From assembly GCF_902459465.1 (NCBI RefSeq), contig NC_047075.1:10099119-10163118 (forward strand): a stretch of DNA of 64,000 bases. Direction: 5' to 3'. Of this stretch, positions 11,789 to 22,725 are shown piece by piece (the first letter of the stretch is position 1; each line of letters starts with the position of its first letter). Below the pieces are notes generated by a model. It had not been told where the DNA came from, did not search any database, and was given only the letters and a program-made list of their open reading frames with translations. Position numbers and translations under genes: made by a program. The stretch is from Asterias rubens (Eukaryota; Echinodermata; Asteroidea; Forcipulatida; Asteriidae).

Positions 11789-11905
11789 AGATGGAAACGA
11801 GACGGGGGTTGCTTTGACATGACGAGACACTGTGAAAATACCCCCTTGACTTTGAACCGAAATACTGCCAAGTGGGACAAATAGTGTTTGTATTGTAGCA
11901 GTGGG
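11789..11905 (-). pseudogene. Second partial copy of the 9406-9654 exon, with a splice donor
   Basis: The minus strand repeats the 3' half of the 9406-9654 frame (ggcagtatttcggttca, gtcatgtc, aacccccgtctcgtttcc) and then runs into gtaagtatt, a consensus 5' splice site. The first half is missing. If the donor is ancestral, the source exon ended at this point, which supports a coding origin. A GGGGG insertion shifts the reading frame. Confidence 0.5.
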
Positions 11906-12055
11906 TACATGTGTGCATTCAATAATGAAACTTAGAAAAGGGAAAATACACCAGTAAATTAATAAATTATATACAATACAAAAATAACTACGGATGATTT
12001 GACCAGTGTACTCTTGGTTTTGCCTCCTTGTTTTCAGTTGCCGACAAAGAAACCG

Positions 12056-12448
12056 TTAAAGGCAGTGGACACTATTGGTAATTAATAAAAAATAATTATT
12101 GTCATCAAACCTTTCTTGATTACGAGCAATGGGGAGAGGTTGATGGTATAAAACACTGTGAGAAACGGCTCCCTCTGAAGTGCCATAGTTTTTGAGAAAG
12201 AAGTAATTTTCCATGAATTTGATTTCGAGACCTCAAGTTTAGAACTTGAGGTCTCGAAATCAACCATCTTAACACACACAACTTCGTGTGACAAGGGTGT
12301 TTTTTTTTCTTCTTTCATTATTATCTCGCAAGTTCGATGACCGATTGAGCTCAAATTTTCACAGGTTTAATATTTTATGCATATGTGGAGATACATTAAC
12401 TGTGAAGGCTAGTCTTTGACAATTACCAATAGTGTCCACTGCCTTTAA
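12056..12448 (-). mobile_element. TTAA-1 MITE, well preserved
   Basis: TTAA occurs at 12056-12059 and 12445-12448 and the TIRs (aggcagtggacactattgg) are intact. The central palindrome extends through caagtt-tag-aacttg, so the hairpin arms are longer than in most copies. Confidence 0.93.
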
Positions 12449-12592
12449 ATATCTTCTAGCTTCTCTCGTAACACTATGAATGATACACCGGGTAACGCCT
12501 TGACCCAAAACTGGAGCAATCCTATTTTGAAAAATAACTGCGTTGGTTTCAGTTTGACTGGGATGCAAACACACACAGCAAAATTAATGAGC

Positions 12593-12978
12593 TTAAAGGG
12601 ACACGTTGCCTTGGATCGGACGAGTTGGTCTATACAAATCGTGTGTTATAAAATGCATATGGTTAGAAAGATGTTGTGAAAGTAGAATACAATGATCTAA
12701 CACTAATATGCCTCGGAATTGCGTGGTTTTCCTTTTACTTTGCGAACTAACACGGTCGGCCATTAATGGGAGTCATAACTTTCACTCCCATAAATGGCCG
12801 ACAATGTCATTTTGATAACGTAAAATGAAAACCACGCAATTTCGAGGCGTATTTGCGTGGATCAATGTATTCTACTTTTACAACATCTTTCTACCCATAT
12901 ATATGCATTTTATAACAAACGGTTACAAACGCTTTTTATAGACCAACTCGTCCGATCCAAGGTAACGTGTTCCTTTAA
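12593..12978. mobile_element. TTAA-2 MITE with long TIRs
   Basis: TTAA occurs at 12593-12596 and 12975-12978. The arms pair over most of their length: agggacacgttgccttgga, atcggacgagttggtctat, then atatggttagaaagatgttg and the innermost cggtcggcca..atgggagtc. It folds as an almost complete hairpin. It has no coding capacity. Relatives are at 46193 and 50521, and a hybrid at 15981. Confidence 0.92.
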
Positions 12979-14685
12979 TTAAATGTGAAAGGCCTAGATC
13001 TTGTTTATGTCTACCAATCCAAATCTCTTTACAGTTTTTTTTTCACTAAACCGTTAATCAGCTTGCTGAGAGAGACAGTGGATGGTTTGGATGCGCTTTT
13101 TTTCTTCAAACGAACACTAGTCCATGGTTTACCCAGTGCATCAATGCCATCACACAGAAAGTGAGAAATTGTGAACTATAAAAGTGATGTACTAATAGCA
13201 TTAAGTGTTTAAGTGAAGTGGTATTTAAGAAAGTAGATCAGCAATCCCAAGGTATGCTGATTGACCTGCCTAGATTGTTTTTAAAATACTCCCAGCGGAC
13301 TATACACTATACTTTGATTCCATTATCGCAATTACATCCTACATCAAGTAGTCTACACACACTTAAGTTCAATACGGGGGAAACCATACAAAAGAAATAT
13401 ATATATATATTAACTATTTCAGATCCGGGTATCTTTCCCCGCAAGTGATCCGGATTATGGTCACTCACCTCGCCGTAAAGGGAGTAAAATCGGAAAGTTG
13501 GTCTTTTTGAACCGGACCCGGTAATTTTGACATATAATTTGGATCTCATTTCAGGGACTACAGGGGCCATTGTAAGTTATCGTAACGAACCCTGCAGTAC
13601 GTACAATGGCTGACTGCATACTTTATATTATTTGGTTGCTAATAACTGCGTTTATGCGTAGTTTTCTCGCTCCAGGGCAAAGCTTATTATTGCATTAGAA
13701 CCGTTAACTCCGGCTCACTAACCGTTTTTCCTTCGCTAGTGAATATTTCATGACATCGCATCAAATTAAAAGTAATAGATCCGAGTGGGATATTTATCTA
13801 TGATAAAGCCATATCAGACAGATTAGTGGGATAGGGGCAGCGTCAGGAAGCTGTAATATGAGAGCGAAAGTAGTACGGGAGGAACCTCCGAATGGATTTA
13901 CCGTCAGTTCTGTCTGATGATGAGTGGTGTCTGCCAGATCATTTAGAGACCCATTCGTCTGATAGGATGATACCAACACAGATGTTCTCAATTGGAAAGA
14001 AACGAGAAACCGAGCAACTTACTTTGATTTAAGTGTCTCAGGGGTTGTGGGCCTTCGATGTACTTGGCGTTTTTGCAGTTGTTGTTTTCGTTGTTGTTAT
14101 TGCTGCTGCTGATGTTGCTGTTGTCATTTGTTTTCAGAAGGAAAGTGCGGTTCTTATGTTTCTTTATGCATTTATTTATTTATCTCAGACTAGTAAAAAT
14201 GACTCACGTTATGTTTGTTTGAATAGACACCACACACTTTTGTGAATGGTAGGACAGATTGTGTTAGTATAATTATTTGGAGAATTTTTATGTAGAAAAG
14301 ACTACTTGTCGGTTGTTTCGTAATATAAAGAGCCTGGATTGCACACAATACCCGTGAAAAGCCTACAATGTCGCTCGAATAAACAAACCTGTCCCCCCCC
14401 CCGCCCTAAAAAAAAAAGGAAAGTAAGTCGATGCTAATGTAAAACTCTTACTGATGTCTATGCCTCATGCATGTTGAAAGCTAATCAAGGGTGGGTGTAC
14501 TTTGTTGACTGTCAACTGATCCGCTGTTGTTTAAAAGAGATTTAATTTTTTAATTCATTGTATAAGGACACTCTTGTAGTTCTCGGTGACCATGCACTTT
14601 AGTACTTTTCCTAATAGGTTGTTGAGTCTATTTTTATTGTCTGCAATCAAGGACCGTTCAAACCGACTTCAATGAAACTAACTAT
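12979..14685. other. No gene; GTT/GCT-rich run and a C tract
   Basis: The hydrophobic frame starting at 14033 is translated from a GTT/GCT trinucleotide run (about 14070-14130) and I do not regard it as a gene. A run of C at about 14393-14402 precedes an A run. Nothing else is seen. Confidence 0.5.
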
Positions 14686-15075
14686 TTAAAGACAGTGGAC
14701 ACTATTGGTAATTGTCAAAGACTAGTCTTCACAGCTGGTGTATCTCAACATATGCATACAATAACAAACCTGTGACAATTTTAGCTCAATCTGTCGTCGA
14801 AGTTGCGAGATAATAATAAACTAAAAAAACACCCATGTCGCACGAAGTTGTTTGCTTTCTGATGCTTGATTTCGAGACCTCGAATTCTAAACTTGAGGTC
14901 TCGAAATCAAATTCGTGGAAAATTACTTCTTTCTCGAAAACTATGGCACTTCAGAGGGAGCCGTTTCTCACAATGTTTTATATTATCAACCTCTCCCTAT
15001 TACTCGTAATCGAGAAAGGTTTGATGATGATAACTATTCTGAGTAATTTATACCAATAGTGTCCACTGCCTTTAA
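14686..15075 (+). mobile_element. TTAA-1 MITE
   Basis: TTAA occurs at 14686-14689 and 15072-15075. The left end reads agacagtggacactattgg and the right end ccactgcct. The central palindrome at about 14868-14909 is gagacctcgaa..acttgaggtctc. Confidence 0.92.
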
Positions 15076-15340
15076 CAAAACATACACGCTTTACTTATGT
15101 ACAATTTTAACGCAAACAAAAACAACACAATGCAACACTAAATAATTACAAACAAAGTGATATTGAAATAAATTACAAAGACAAACTAAATCTTACAAGA
15201 TTTGTTAGTTTCAATCGATGTTTTGAATTAATGTAGTTACATTGCGTTATGTACTTGATCAGGAAGATTGTCTCAAAAATTCGGAGCAGGTGCATCGAAA
15301 TCCCTAGCCTTATTAAATAATAGTATCTGGTATGAGGTTT

Positions 15341-15399
15341 TGTAAGATTAGTTGAACTGGAACGGGTTTGTAAGATTAGTTGAACTGGAACGGTTTTGC
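15341..15399 (+). repeat. Tandem duplication, 31-bp unit
   Basis: The unit gtaagattagttgaactgg followed by aacggg/tttt occurs twice back to back. Confidence 0.85.
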
Positions 15400-15699
15400 T
15401 TAACTAACTGATAAAATTAAACCAACTAGTAAATTAAACAACACACAACATACAATTTTAAATCAAATTAATAGGATTATTTTCCACTGTTGCTTTGTTA
15501 CAATTTAATGTTGTGAGTAAAACCCTTCAAGGTGTGAATTTGAGCGATACACATAGTAACATTCTATTGTTTAGCACTCGATTCTTCACTTTTTGTAGCC
15601 ATGATCATTTCTCTATATGTCACAACTGAATGATCTCTCTAATTTATCCAACGGGCTTCTACACCACCATGGTGTCAGTTCAGAAAGTCTCGATTAAAG

Positions 15700-15977
15700 T
15701 AGCCTTGCTCAAGGCAGTCGCATTATTCGCTCCGAAAAGACGCCGCTGTAAACCCACCCGTATACCCTGTGCGTGGTGCGTGCGATCACACCGCATGGCC
15801 CACCCGTATACACACTGTCACATCGTACGACTACTGTGCACACAAGTCATCCGCACTCGTACCACTAACCGCATGCGGAGGCCGTTAGGCCGACAGCCTT
15901 GTCGGGTCTGTAACTTCCGGGTTTAATGTTTTGTATTGAAACATTTCCACATAATTCGACTGCCTTGAGCAAGGCTA
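15700..15977. mobile_element. TAG9 element, 278 bp, inserted at the end of a TTAA element
   Basis: A perfect 21-bp TIR begins TAGCCTTGCTCAAGGCAGTC (15700-15720) with its inverse at 15957-15977. The flanks are cgattaaag at 15691-15699 and 15978-15986, an exact 9-bp repeat. Inside the TIR GCCTTG pairs with CAAGGC across CT, so each end is a hairpin. The interior is GC-richer than the surroundings and has no coding signature. The target repeat contains the TTAA and first bases of the 15981-16225 element, so this one is the younger insertion. Confidence 0.9.
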
Positions 15978-15980
15978 CGA

Positions 15981-16225
15981 TTAAAGAAACACGTTGCCTA
16001 TCGGACGAGTTGGTCTATAAAAAGCGTTTGTAATGGAATGTCATGGAAATAGTTTTGGTCTCATGAGACCAACATTATTTTAAGCATTTACAAACGTATT
16101 TTCATAAAATTTCTTGAAAACTACAGCACCTCAGTAAGTAATATTTGAAGGGAAGCTTTCCACTATCATTATCTTCACACCCTGTAAATCTATGGACATT
16201 TTGAAAAAGTATCCAAATCCTTTAA
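15981..16225. mobile_element. Chimeric TTAA element with TTAA-2 left end and TTAA-3 right end
   Basis: The left end (ttaaagaaacacgttgcct, atcggacgagttggtctat) is TTAA-2. From ggtctcatgagacc (about 16058-16071) onward the sequence is TTAA-3 (ctacagcacctcag, gggaagctttcc, tctatggacatttt). TTAA lies at 15981-15984 and 16222-16225. So two families are joined near the central hairpin into one TTAA-bounded unit. Confidence 0.8.
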
Positions 16226-17372
16226 GTGTTCCCAGCGCTCACTTATTGAAAAAGGGTTTCAAAACTGTACTGCACTCTCACATTTGATTTTATTTGATGT
16301 TCACTTAGCTGCATTACACAAGTCGTGTTGAAACGCACAACAGTTTTCAGCAATAACATTAGTAACACTATGTTATTATCACTAAAAGCTCCACTTGTTG
16401 TAACCATGGTCCTTTATCTATGCTATAAATGATAGACCTCTCTCTGTCTGGTGAATCAGGTTTGAACGGACGCCCAAGTCGTCGCCGGAAGGTTCAATCT
16501 TGGTTCCTAACTAAATTTACCCAACTTCGTTCGCGTGTAATGCACTTTCCCCGGCTTACAACTTAAAAGCTTGAAGTCAAGCTTTCATTAGATCACAACA
16601 TGATTGTCAGTTTAAGGAGCGACGATTTAGTGTTACCGGCACTCAGTTTTTAAACTGTATTGCATTTTCATAATTGTATTATATTTGATGTTCAATCACA
16701 TGCCCCACACCCGTCGTTATTTTACTTGTCACTGCATCGAGCAATTATACGAAACAATCTGATTAGTTTTCAATTTGATTTGGTGTTTTGATTTGTTGTG
16801 ACCTTAACGTAAAACCCTATCCATATTCACCATTGAATAAAAAACACTCAATTAACTTCTGCTGGCAAACCTTCTACTTAGATTGGCAAATGATTGCTAC
16901 AATGGATTGTCTGTGACGTTTTGTATAAATGTTGACCTCGGATTCCAAATTGCTTGTTGTTGTTGTTTTTTCGAATATATAATTGGATTTGTAATTGTAT
17001 AATGTAATGTCTTGTTAACCATTGTGCAATTTTATTCAACAAGCTAACATTTAAGGTTAGATACCACACCAAAAATGTAATTTTAACAACTAATAATAAT
17101 TACATTTTCTGGCATTTGGCTTTGTTTTTGTGTTTTCTTTAGATTGATTTGTTTATTTCTCAAAGGGTGATGAAAAAAAGATACACTTCTTTGAGTTTAC
17201 TATTCTTTGTTGATTTGACTATCATGTTGTTGTTATTGTCTTATCAAAATGCAAACATCTTAGCCGTGATTTTGAATGTTTAAAGTAAGTCAACTCAACG
17301 CAGAGCAATTAAAACTAAATCTGTACTTCATAAAATGGTCTGAATACGTTTGGTAGTGACAAGTATAGAGTC
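16226..17372. other. No gene recognised
   Basis: No convincing frame or RNA gene is seen. The DNA is AT-rich, with a short GTT run near 16950. Confidence 0.45.
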
Positions 17373-17565
17373 ACTAAAGACAGTGGACACTATTGGTAAT
17401 TGTCAGAGACTAGCCTTCACAGTTGGTGTATCTCAACATATGCATAAAATAACCAACCTGTGCAAATTTGAGCTCAATCGGTCATCGAACTTGCGAGATT
17501 ATAATGAAAGAAAAAAAAACACCCTTGTCACACGAAGTTGTGTGCGTTTAGATGGTTGATTTCGT
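17373..17565 (+). mobile_element. TTAA-1 left-half fragment
   Basis: It starts aaagacagtggacactattgg, carries the left blocks through acacgaagttgtgtgcg, and stops within the left arm of the central hairpin (gttgatttcg). Unrelated sequence follows. The missing half begins exactly at the palindrome. Confidence 0.85.
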
Positions 17566-17915
17566 GGTGAGAAACATAGTTGCAGCTTTGGATGGTTTAA
17601 TGCATGTGTAAAAACATATAACCTCAAAGTACCATATGGTACCGGAAACAAATAATCCCAAAAATTAATGTAAGAAGCGTCATCACTCTGCGAGGGAAGG
17701 AAGCTATGCACGCCATCTATCCTAGAGGTTGCTCACGGTCGATGTTGTATGCACTCATTAATGTTTAAAATGTGCAGCCGAGACAAAGTCAATCTGGAAC
17801 TAATCACAGCTTGTCCAAGTAGTAGTCTTTACAAGCAAAGACACGTACGGGAACGCTCTGTCATTGCAAAGCGGGACAGACAACGTGATCCACGTAGCTG
17901 TTCGAACCGATGAGA

Positions 17916-18305
17916 TTAAAGCCAGTGGACACGATTGGTAACTGTCAAAGACCATGTCTTCTCACTTGCTGTATCTCAACATATGCATACAATAACAAAC
18001 CTGTGAAAGTTTGAGCTCGATTGGTAGTCGGGGTTGTGAGATAACTTTGAAAAAAAAAAACACCCTTGTCACACGAAGTTGTGTGCTTTCAGATGCTTGA
18101 TTTCAAGACCTCAAATTCTAAACTTGAGGTCTCGAAATCAAATTCGTGGAAGATTACTTCTCTCTCGAAAACTACGTCACTTCAGAGGGAGCCGTTTATC
18201 ACAATGTTTTATACTACCAAACTCTCCCCATTACTCGTTATACCAAGTAAGGTTTTATGCTAATAATTGTTTTGAGTAATTACCAGTAGTGTCCACTGCC
18301 TTTAA
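17916..18305 (+). mobile_element. TTAA-1 MITE
   Basis: TTAA occurs at 17916-17919 and 18302-18305; the ends are agccagtggacacgattgg and ccactgcct. The central palindrome lies at about 18101-18140, with one mismatch (ttcaagacc). Confidence 0.92.
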
Positions 18306-18480
18306 CAAAGGCATGGCAACATCTGGAAACCAAAAAAGGATAGCGCAAAGCAAAATGATTGTGTTTGGTTCCTTGATAACTGTATTTCTACAATTGAGCC
18401 CTTACTTGTCAAAAAACAACATTCATTTAGATTATTGCCGTCGGATTAATTACTATTTTTTACACGTTCAAATAAACACA

Positions 18481-18869
18481 TTAAAGGCAGTGGACACTAT
18501 TGGTAATTACTCAAAATAATTATTAGCATAAATTCTTTCTTGGTGACGAGTAATGGGGAGAGGTTGATGGTATAAAACATTGTGAGAAACGGCTCCCTCT
18601 GAAGTGCCATAGTTTTCGAGAAAGAAGTAATTTTCCACTAATTTGATTTAGAGACCTCAAGTTTAGAACTTGAGGTCTCGAAATCAACCATCTGAACGCA
18701 CACAACTTCGTATGACAAGGGTGTTTTCTTCTTTCATTATTTTCTCGCAACTTTGATGACCGATTGAGTTCAAATTTTCACAGGGTTGTTAATATATATG
18801 CATATGTTGAGATACACCAACTGTGAAGACTAGTCTTTGACAATTACCAATAGTGTCCACTGCCTTTAA
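18481..18869 (-). mobile_element. TTAA-1 MITE, well preserved
   Basis: TTAA occurs at 18481-18484 and 18866-18869 with intact TIRs. The central hairpin has the extended caagtt-tag-aacttg arms seen also at 12056. It lies only 175 bp from the 17916 copy in opposite orientation, so the pair could itself fold. Confidence 0.94.
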
Positions 18870-19481
18870 GTATGCCTCTAGGGCCACCATATTTGATATT
18901 TTTCTTGAAACATTCCTTTTTAACAATTTATGGAATAATAGTGTAAATAAATGCAAAACAAAAAATTTTAACTATAAACCTGGCAGCATGTGTTCAACAC
19001 ATTCCATATGGACTTTTCAGCCAGACGGGGTTGTGGTACTTCTTCTAAGCAAACGCAATTATCCCGTGATGAACATTTCAAAGGTTTCCTTGAAAAGAAT
19101 ACTAGTTTGGCGCCAATCTGTCTTTATCTGGATTTAAGTAATCATTACTATCCATCAGTCTACGTTAAATTATAACCCCGACCGCGAACATTCATGCTGT
19201 ACAAATATCAGATTCGCCCGTGCCCGTTATTGAGATTTGCGCAATTTTACACAAATTTTGTTTTCTTCAAAACTGCATTTGTTTGAAATTACCGAACGTC
19301 AAAAAAAAAAAAAAAAAAGACGTAACAGAACATAAAATAAGTAAAACAAAACACTTATGCATTGCATTTATTGACATGTTCTGGAAAATCGCTGACGCAG
19401 CAAAAGCGTCATCGAGAGTGTCATTTATGACCACTTGACTTTGATTGTTTTTCCCCAAACCTAAATTTACATGTCCCGTTC
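18870..19481. other. No gene; poly-A tract
   Basis: Overlapping short frames at 18853-19175 lack recognisable motifs. A run of about 18 A lies at 19301-19318. Confidence 0.45.
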
Positions 19482-20108
19482 TTAGAGGCACTCGACACCT
19501 TTGGTAATTGTCAATGGTCTTTGACAACTACCAAAGGTGTCCGGTGCCTTTAAAAACTATAGTGTATCTCAACATATACATACAATAACAAACTTGTGAA
19601 AATTTGAAAACAATTGGTCGTCGACGTTGCGAGAACACTTGTAACACGAGTTGTGTGCTTTTAGATGCCTGGATTTCGAGACCTCAGCTGAGGTCTCGAA
19701 ATCAATTCAAATATTATTTTGGTGAGAAATCACTTCTTTCTCAAAAACTACATTACTTCAGAGGGAGCCGTTTTTTACAATGTTTTATTATGATATCAAT
19801 ATAAACCACAAGGGAAACTGACTGGGTGAATTTTAAATTAATTTTTAGGGTTGAACAAAGAATTGTCTAGAGTGGGATTCGAACCAACGACCTCCGTATT
19901 ATTGTGCCGGCGCTCTACCAACTGAGCTTTCTAGCCCTATATTGGCGGTGTCCCTATTTTGTCAACATCTTTGTTCGGGGGTGCCTTGTCCGAAGCCATA
20001 CAACCAATAACTGCCGTGTAGCCAGGGATCGCACCCAAATAATACGATACAACCTACTGGGAAGCGGCAGCCAGGACTGGTGGAACATATAGTGTACAGT
20101 GCCTTTAA
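19482..20108 (+). mobile_element. Rearranged TTAA-1 element with nested SINE
   Basis: Four parts lie in order. A 72-bp minimal hairpin (19482-19553) is a left TIR joined to its own inverse across a short spacer and bounded by ttag/TTAA. Then comes the TTAA-1 body (about 19554-19791), with a spacer-free 32-bp central palindrome at 19672-19703. A tRNA-derived insert follows (about 19792-20084). The TTAA-1 right end agtgtacagtgcctttaa closes at 20105-20108. The SINE therefore split an existing TTAA-1 copy. Confidence 0.75.
19865..19936 (-). pseudogene. tRNA-derived SINE head (tRNA-Thr-like)
   Basis: On the minus strand: acceptor GGCTAGA (pairing with TCTAGAC in six of seven positions), D stem GCTC/GAGC with loop AGTTGGTA, then CCGGC..., and T arm GTTGG-TTCGAAT-CCCAC. 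The anticodon stem does not close and position 33 is not T, so it is not a working tRNA. A- and B-box-like promoter sequence is retained. The arrangement resembles tRNA-Thr. The flanking DNA to about 19792 and 20084 is probably the rest of the SINE. Confidence 0.7.
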
Positions 20109-20487
20109 AGTCTTTTACACACAATCTCTGAATCTGTCATTACACCTCCATGCCTTCTAGAAAGTCACAAACAAGATCGATTAGAGACTCATTTTACGAA
20201 GTGATCAGCACTGATCGATAGGTGTTCAGTTTGATTGCTGTAAGAAGTTTCGGCTCCAAGATAGGTTGAACACGATTGCCTTTGGTCGGGTTGGAATTGA
20301 GTAAATCGGCTACAGTCAAGTATCTTGGAAAGCAGTAGTGTAATGTTTTGTGAAAGCGCCATAGCTGACACAGTTTCTTTATTAACACAAACTAAAACAC
20401 AAGTATCAACAATTAAACAAGAATTAAAGTGACATAGACAGAAAAACGCGATTGTAATTGAACTCATGTGAACTGAAAATGTTCCCC

Positions 20488-20865
20488 TTAAAGGCAGTGG
20501 ACACTATTGGTAATTACTCTAAATAATTATCAGCATAAAACCTCACTTGGTAACTAGTAATGGAGAGCTATTGATAGTATAAAGAAACGGCTCCCTCTGA
20601 AGTAACGTAGTTGTAGAGAAAGAAGTGATTTTCCAAGAATTTGATTTCGAGACCTCAGATTTAGAATTTGAGGTCTCGAAATCAAGCATCTGAACGCACA
20701 CAAATACGTGTGACAATGATGTTTTTTTCTGTCATAGTTATCTCGCAACTCAGACGACCAATCCAGCTCAAATTTTCACAGGTTTGTTATTGTATGCATA
20801 TGTTGAGATACACCAAGTGAGAATACTGGTCTTCGAATATTACCAATAGTGTCCAGTGTCTTTAA
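20488..20865 (-). mobile_element. TTAA-1 MITE
   Basis: TTAA occurs at 20488-20491 and 20862-20865; the right end is the ccagtgtcttt variant. A short deletion removes the acattgtga block before gaaacggctccc. Confidence 0.92.
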
Positions 20866-21583
20866 ACGGAGATATCAATTGTCAAATCATCCATTTCTAA
20901 CCAGTAAAATTTATTAATAAATACAACCACAAAAAAAACAATCTTTAGTGTTAAATATAAATGGATGCTCGACTTTACTACAGTCATGATTTGTGACTCA
21001 CCTCTCCTTGTCTTCTGGCCAGTCGTATTTGGCCAACTTTTTAACTTTGAAAGCTTATAAGTTAAGCGATGCTCAGCAGGTGAACAGAGTTGTAAATCAC
21101 GAATCAGATCTAAATGTTTAACATGAGTTTACTAAGGTAATGTATGCGGTATGTGTTATTATAACGGCATCGTATACATTAAACATGTCATTTAGTTACA
21201 AATACTCTTGTTTATGACCCCTATTTAACTTTTTCTAGGATGTCATTGAATTCGACTCCCCGCGGACATTTTTGGGAAACTATTTAATGTGTATGAGTAT
21301 GTGGAACCATTGCGCTCCCGCTCAGTAATGGTTCAGACCAAGCTAAAAACAATCTATCAACAATCTATCGGGTACACTTACTGGCAGTTTCTATTTTACT
21401 CTTATAAGAAACAAATCTCGCGAGTTAAAATTTTTCTGATAAAACAATGATGCATAGAGAGAAAGCGATGGTGATGAGCGTCAAATCAAGGAACAGAGAC
21501 TAAATATTGATGATGCAGCCACCAATCCATCTAAGTCTTCTAATTGATTAGAGCTTCAGCTGCGGTGTCTATTTAGACACGCA
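20866..21583. other. No feature recognised
   Basis: AT-rich DNA without a convincing frame or shared repeat. Confidence 0.45.
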
Positions 21584-22540
21584 TGGCACTTCAGAGTCGG
21601 GTTGTTTTGACGAACAATGTCGGGGCTACATGGGTAAATAAGAACTGCTCTTATTCTTGTTCAATGTTCAAAGTATAGCATTCTGAGCACTGTTGGCACC
21701 GACGTAGGACTTAAAGGCAGTGGACACTATTGGTAATTACTCAACATAATAATTAATATAAAACCTTTCTTGGTGACGAGTAATGGGGAGAGGTTGATGG
21801 TGTAAAACATTGTGAGAAACGACTCCCTCTGTAGTGCCATAGTTTTCGAGAAAGGAGTACTTTTCCACGAATTTGATTTCGAGACCTCAGATTTTGAACT
21901 TGAGGTCTCGAAATCAACCCTCTAAACGCACACAACTGCGTGTGTCAAGGTTGGTTTTTTTATTTCATTATTATCTCGATGACCGATTGAGCTCAAATTT
22001 TCACAGGTTAGTTATTTTATAGAAATGTTGAGATACACCAACTGTGAAGGCTAGTCTTTGACATTTACCAATAGTGTCCACTGCCTTTAAAGCAAACAAA
22101 CGCTGACGTTTGTAGGCGGAATACTTACCAGTATGCTTTCTAGCTTGAAGTAGTTGATAATTAGGACTGGCACCAATTCAAGTGGCACCAATTCAAGTGG
22201 CCTGCCCTAAATAAAGACAGGTGATGTTACTCTTGGTGTAACCATGATAACAATAACCAATAACTCGCGATAACTCGCGATAACTCGCATGGCACTTCAG
22301 AGTCGGGTTGTTTTGACGAACAATGTCGGGGCTACATGGGTAAGAGCTGTTCAAAGTACATCATTCTGAGCACTGTTGGCACCGATGTAGGCGGAATACT
22401 TACTAGTATGCTTTCTAGCTTGATGTAGTTGATAATTAGGACTGGCACCAATTCAAGTGGCCTGCCCTAAATAAGACAGTTGATGTTACTTTGGGTGTAA
22501 TCGTGATAACAATAACCAATAACTCGCGATAACCCGGTTA
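21584..22540 (+). repeat. Tandem duplication, one copy holding a MITE
   Basis: Unit 1 (from about 21584) and unit 2 (from about 22290) share gcatggcacttcagagtcgg, cgaacaatgtcggggctac, gagcactgttggcaccga and gatgatttaggac-like downstream DNA (ggactggcaccaattcaag). Unit 1 contains the 21711-22090 TTAA-1 element; unit 2 does not. In unit 2 the sequence joins at gtagg, which also occurs on both sides of the MITE in unit 1. Confidence 0.8.
21711..22090 (-). mobile_element. TTAA-1 MITE
   Basis: TTAA occurs at 21711-21714 and 22087-22090 with intact TIRs. The central hairpin lies at about 21876-21917. The tatctcgcaact block near 21975 carries a deletion. Confidence 0.93.
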
Positions 22541-22725
22541 TTTTGAAGGACTACGAGCAAGACATCGCCGACATTCAAATGAGTAGATACAAAGTTACGC
22601 ATTTCGGATTATTGGACAACTAGACCAAAGGCGGTTGCACTTCCATGTAAAGTCATCGTGCATATCGGTTTCCCACTTCCTTAGTTTTGTGAACTACTGA
22701 ATAAAGAGCTAGTCTTCCGAGCGCA

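Noticed and set aside
14033..14245. Hydrophobic 70-residue frame
   Set aside because: The hydrophobic run comes from a GTT/GCT trinucleotide stretch.
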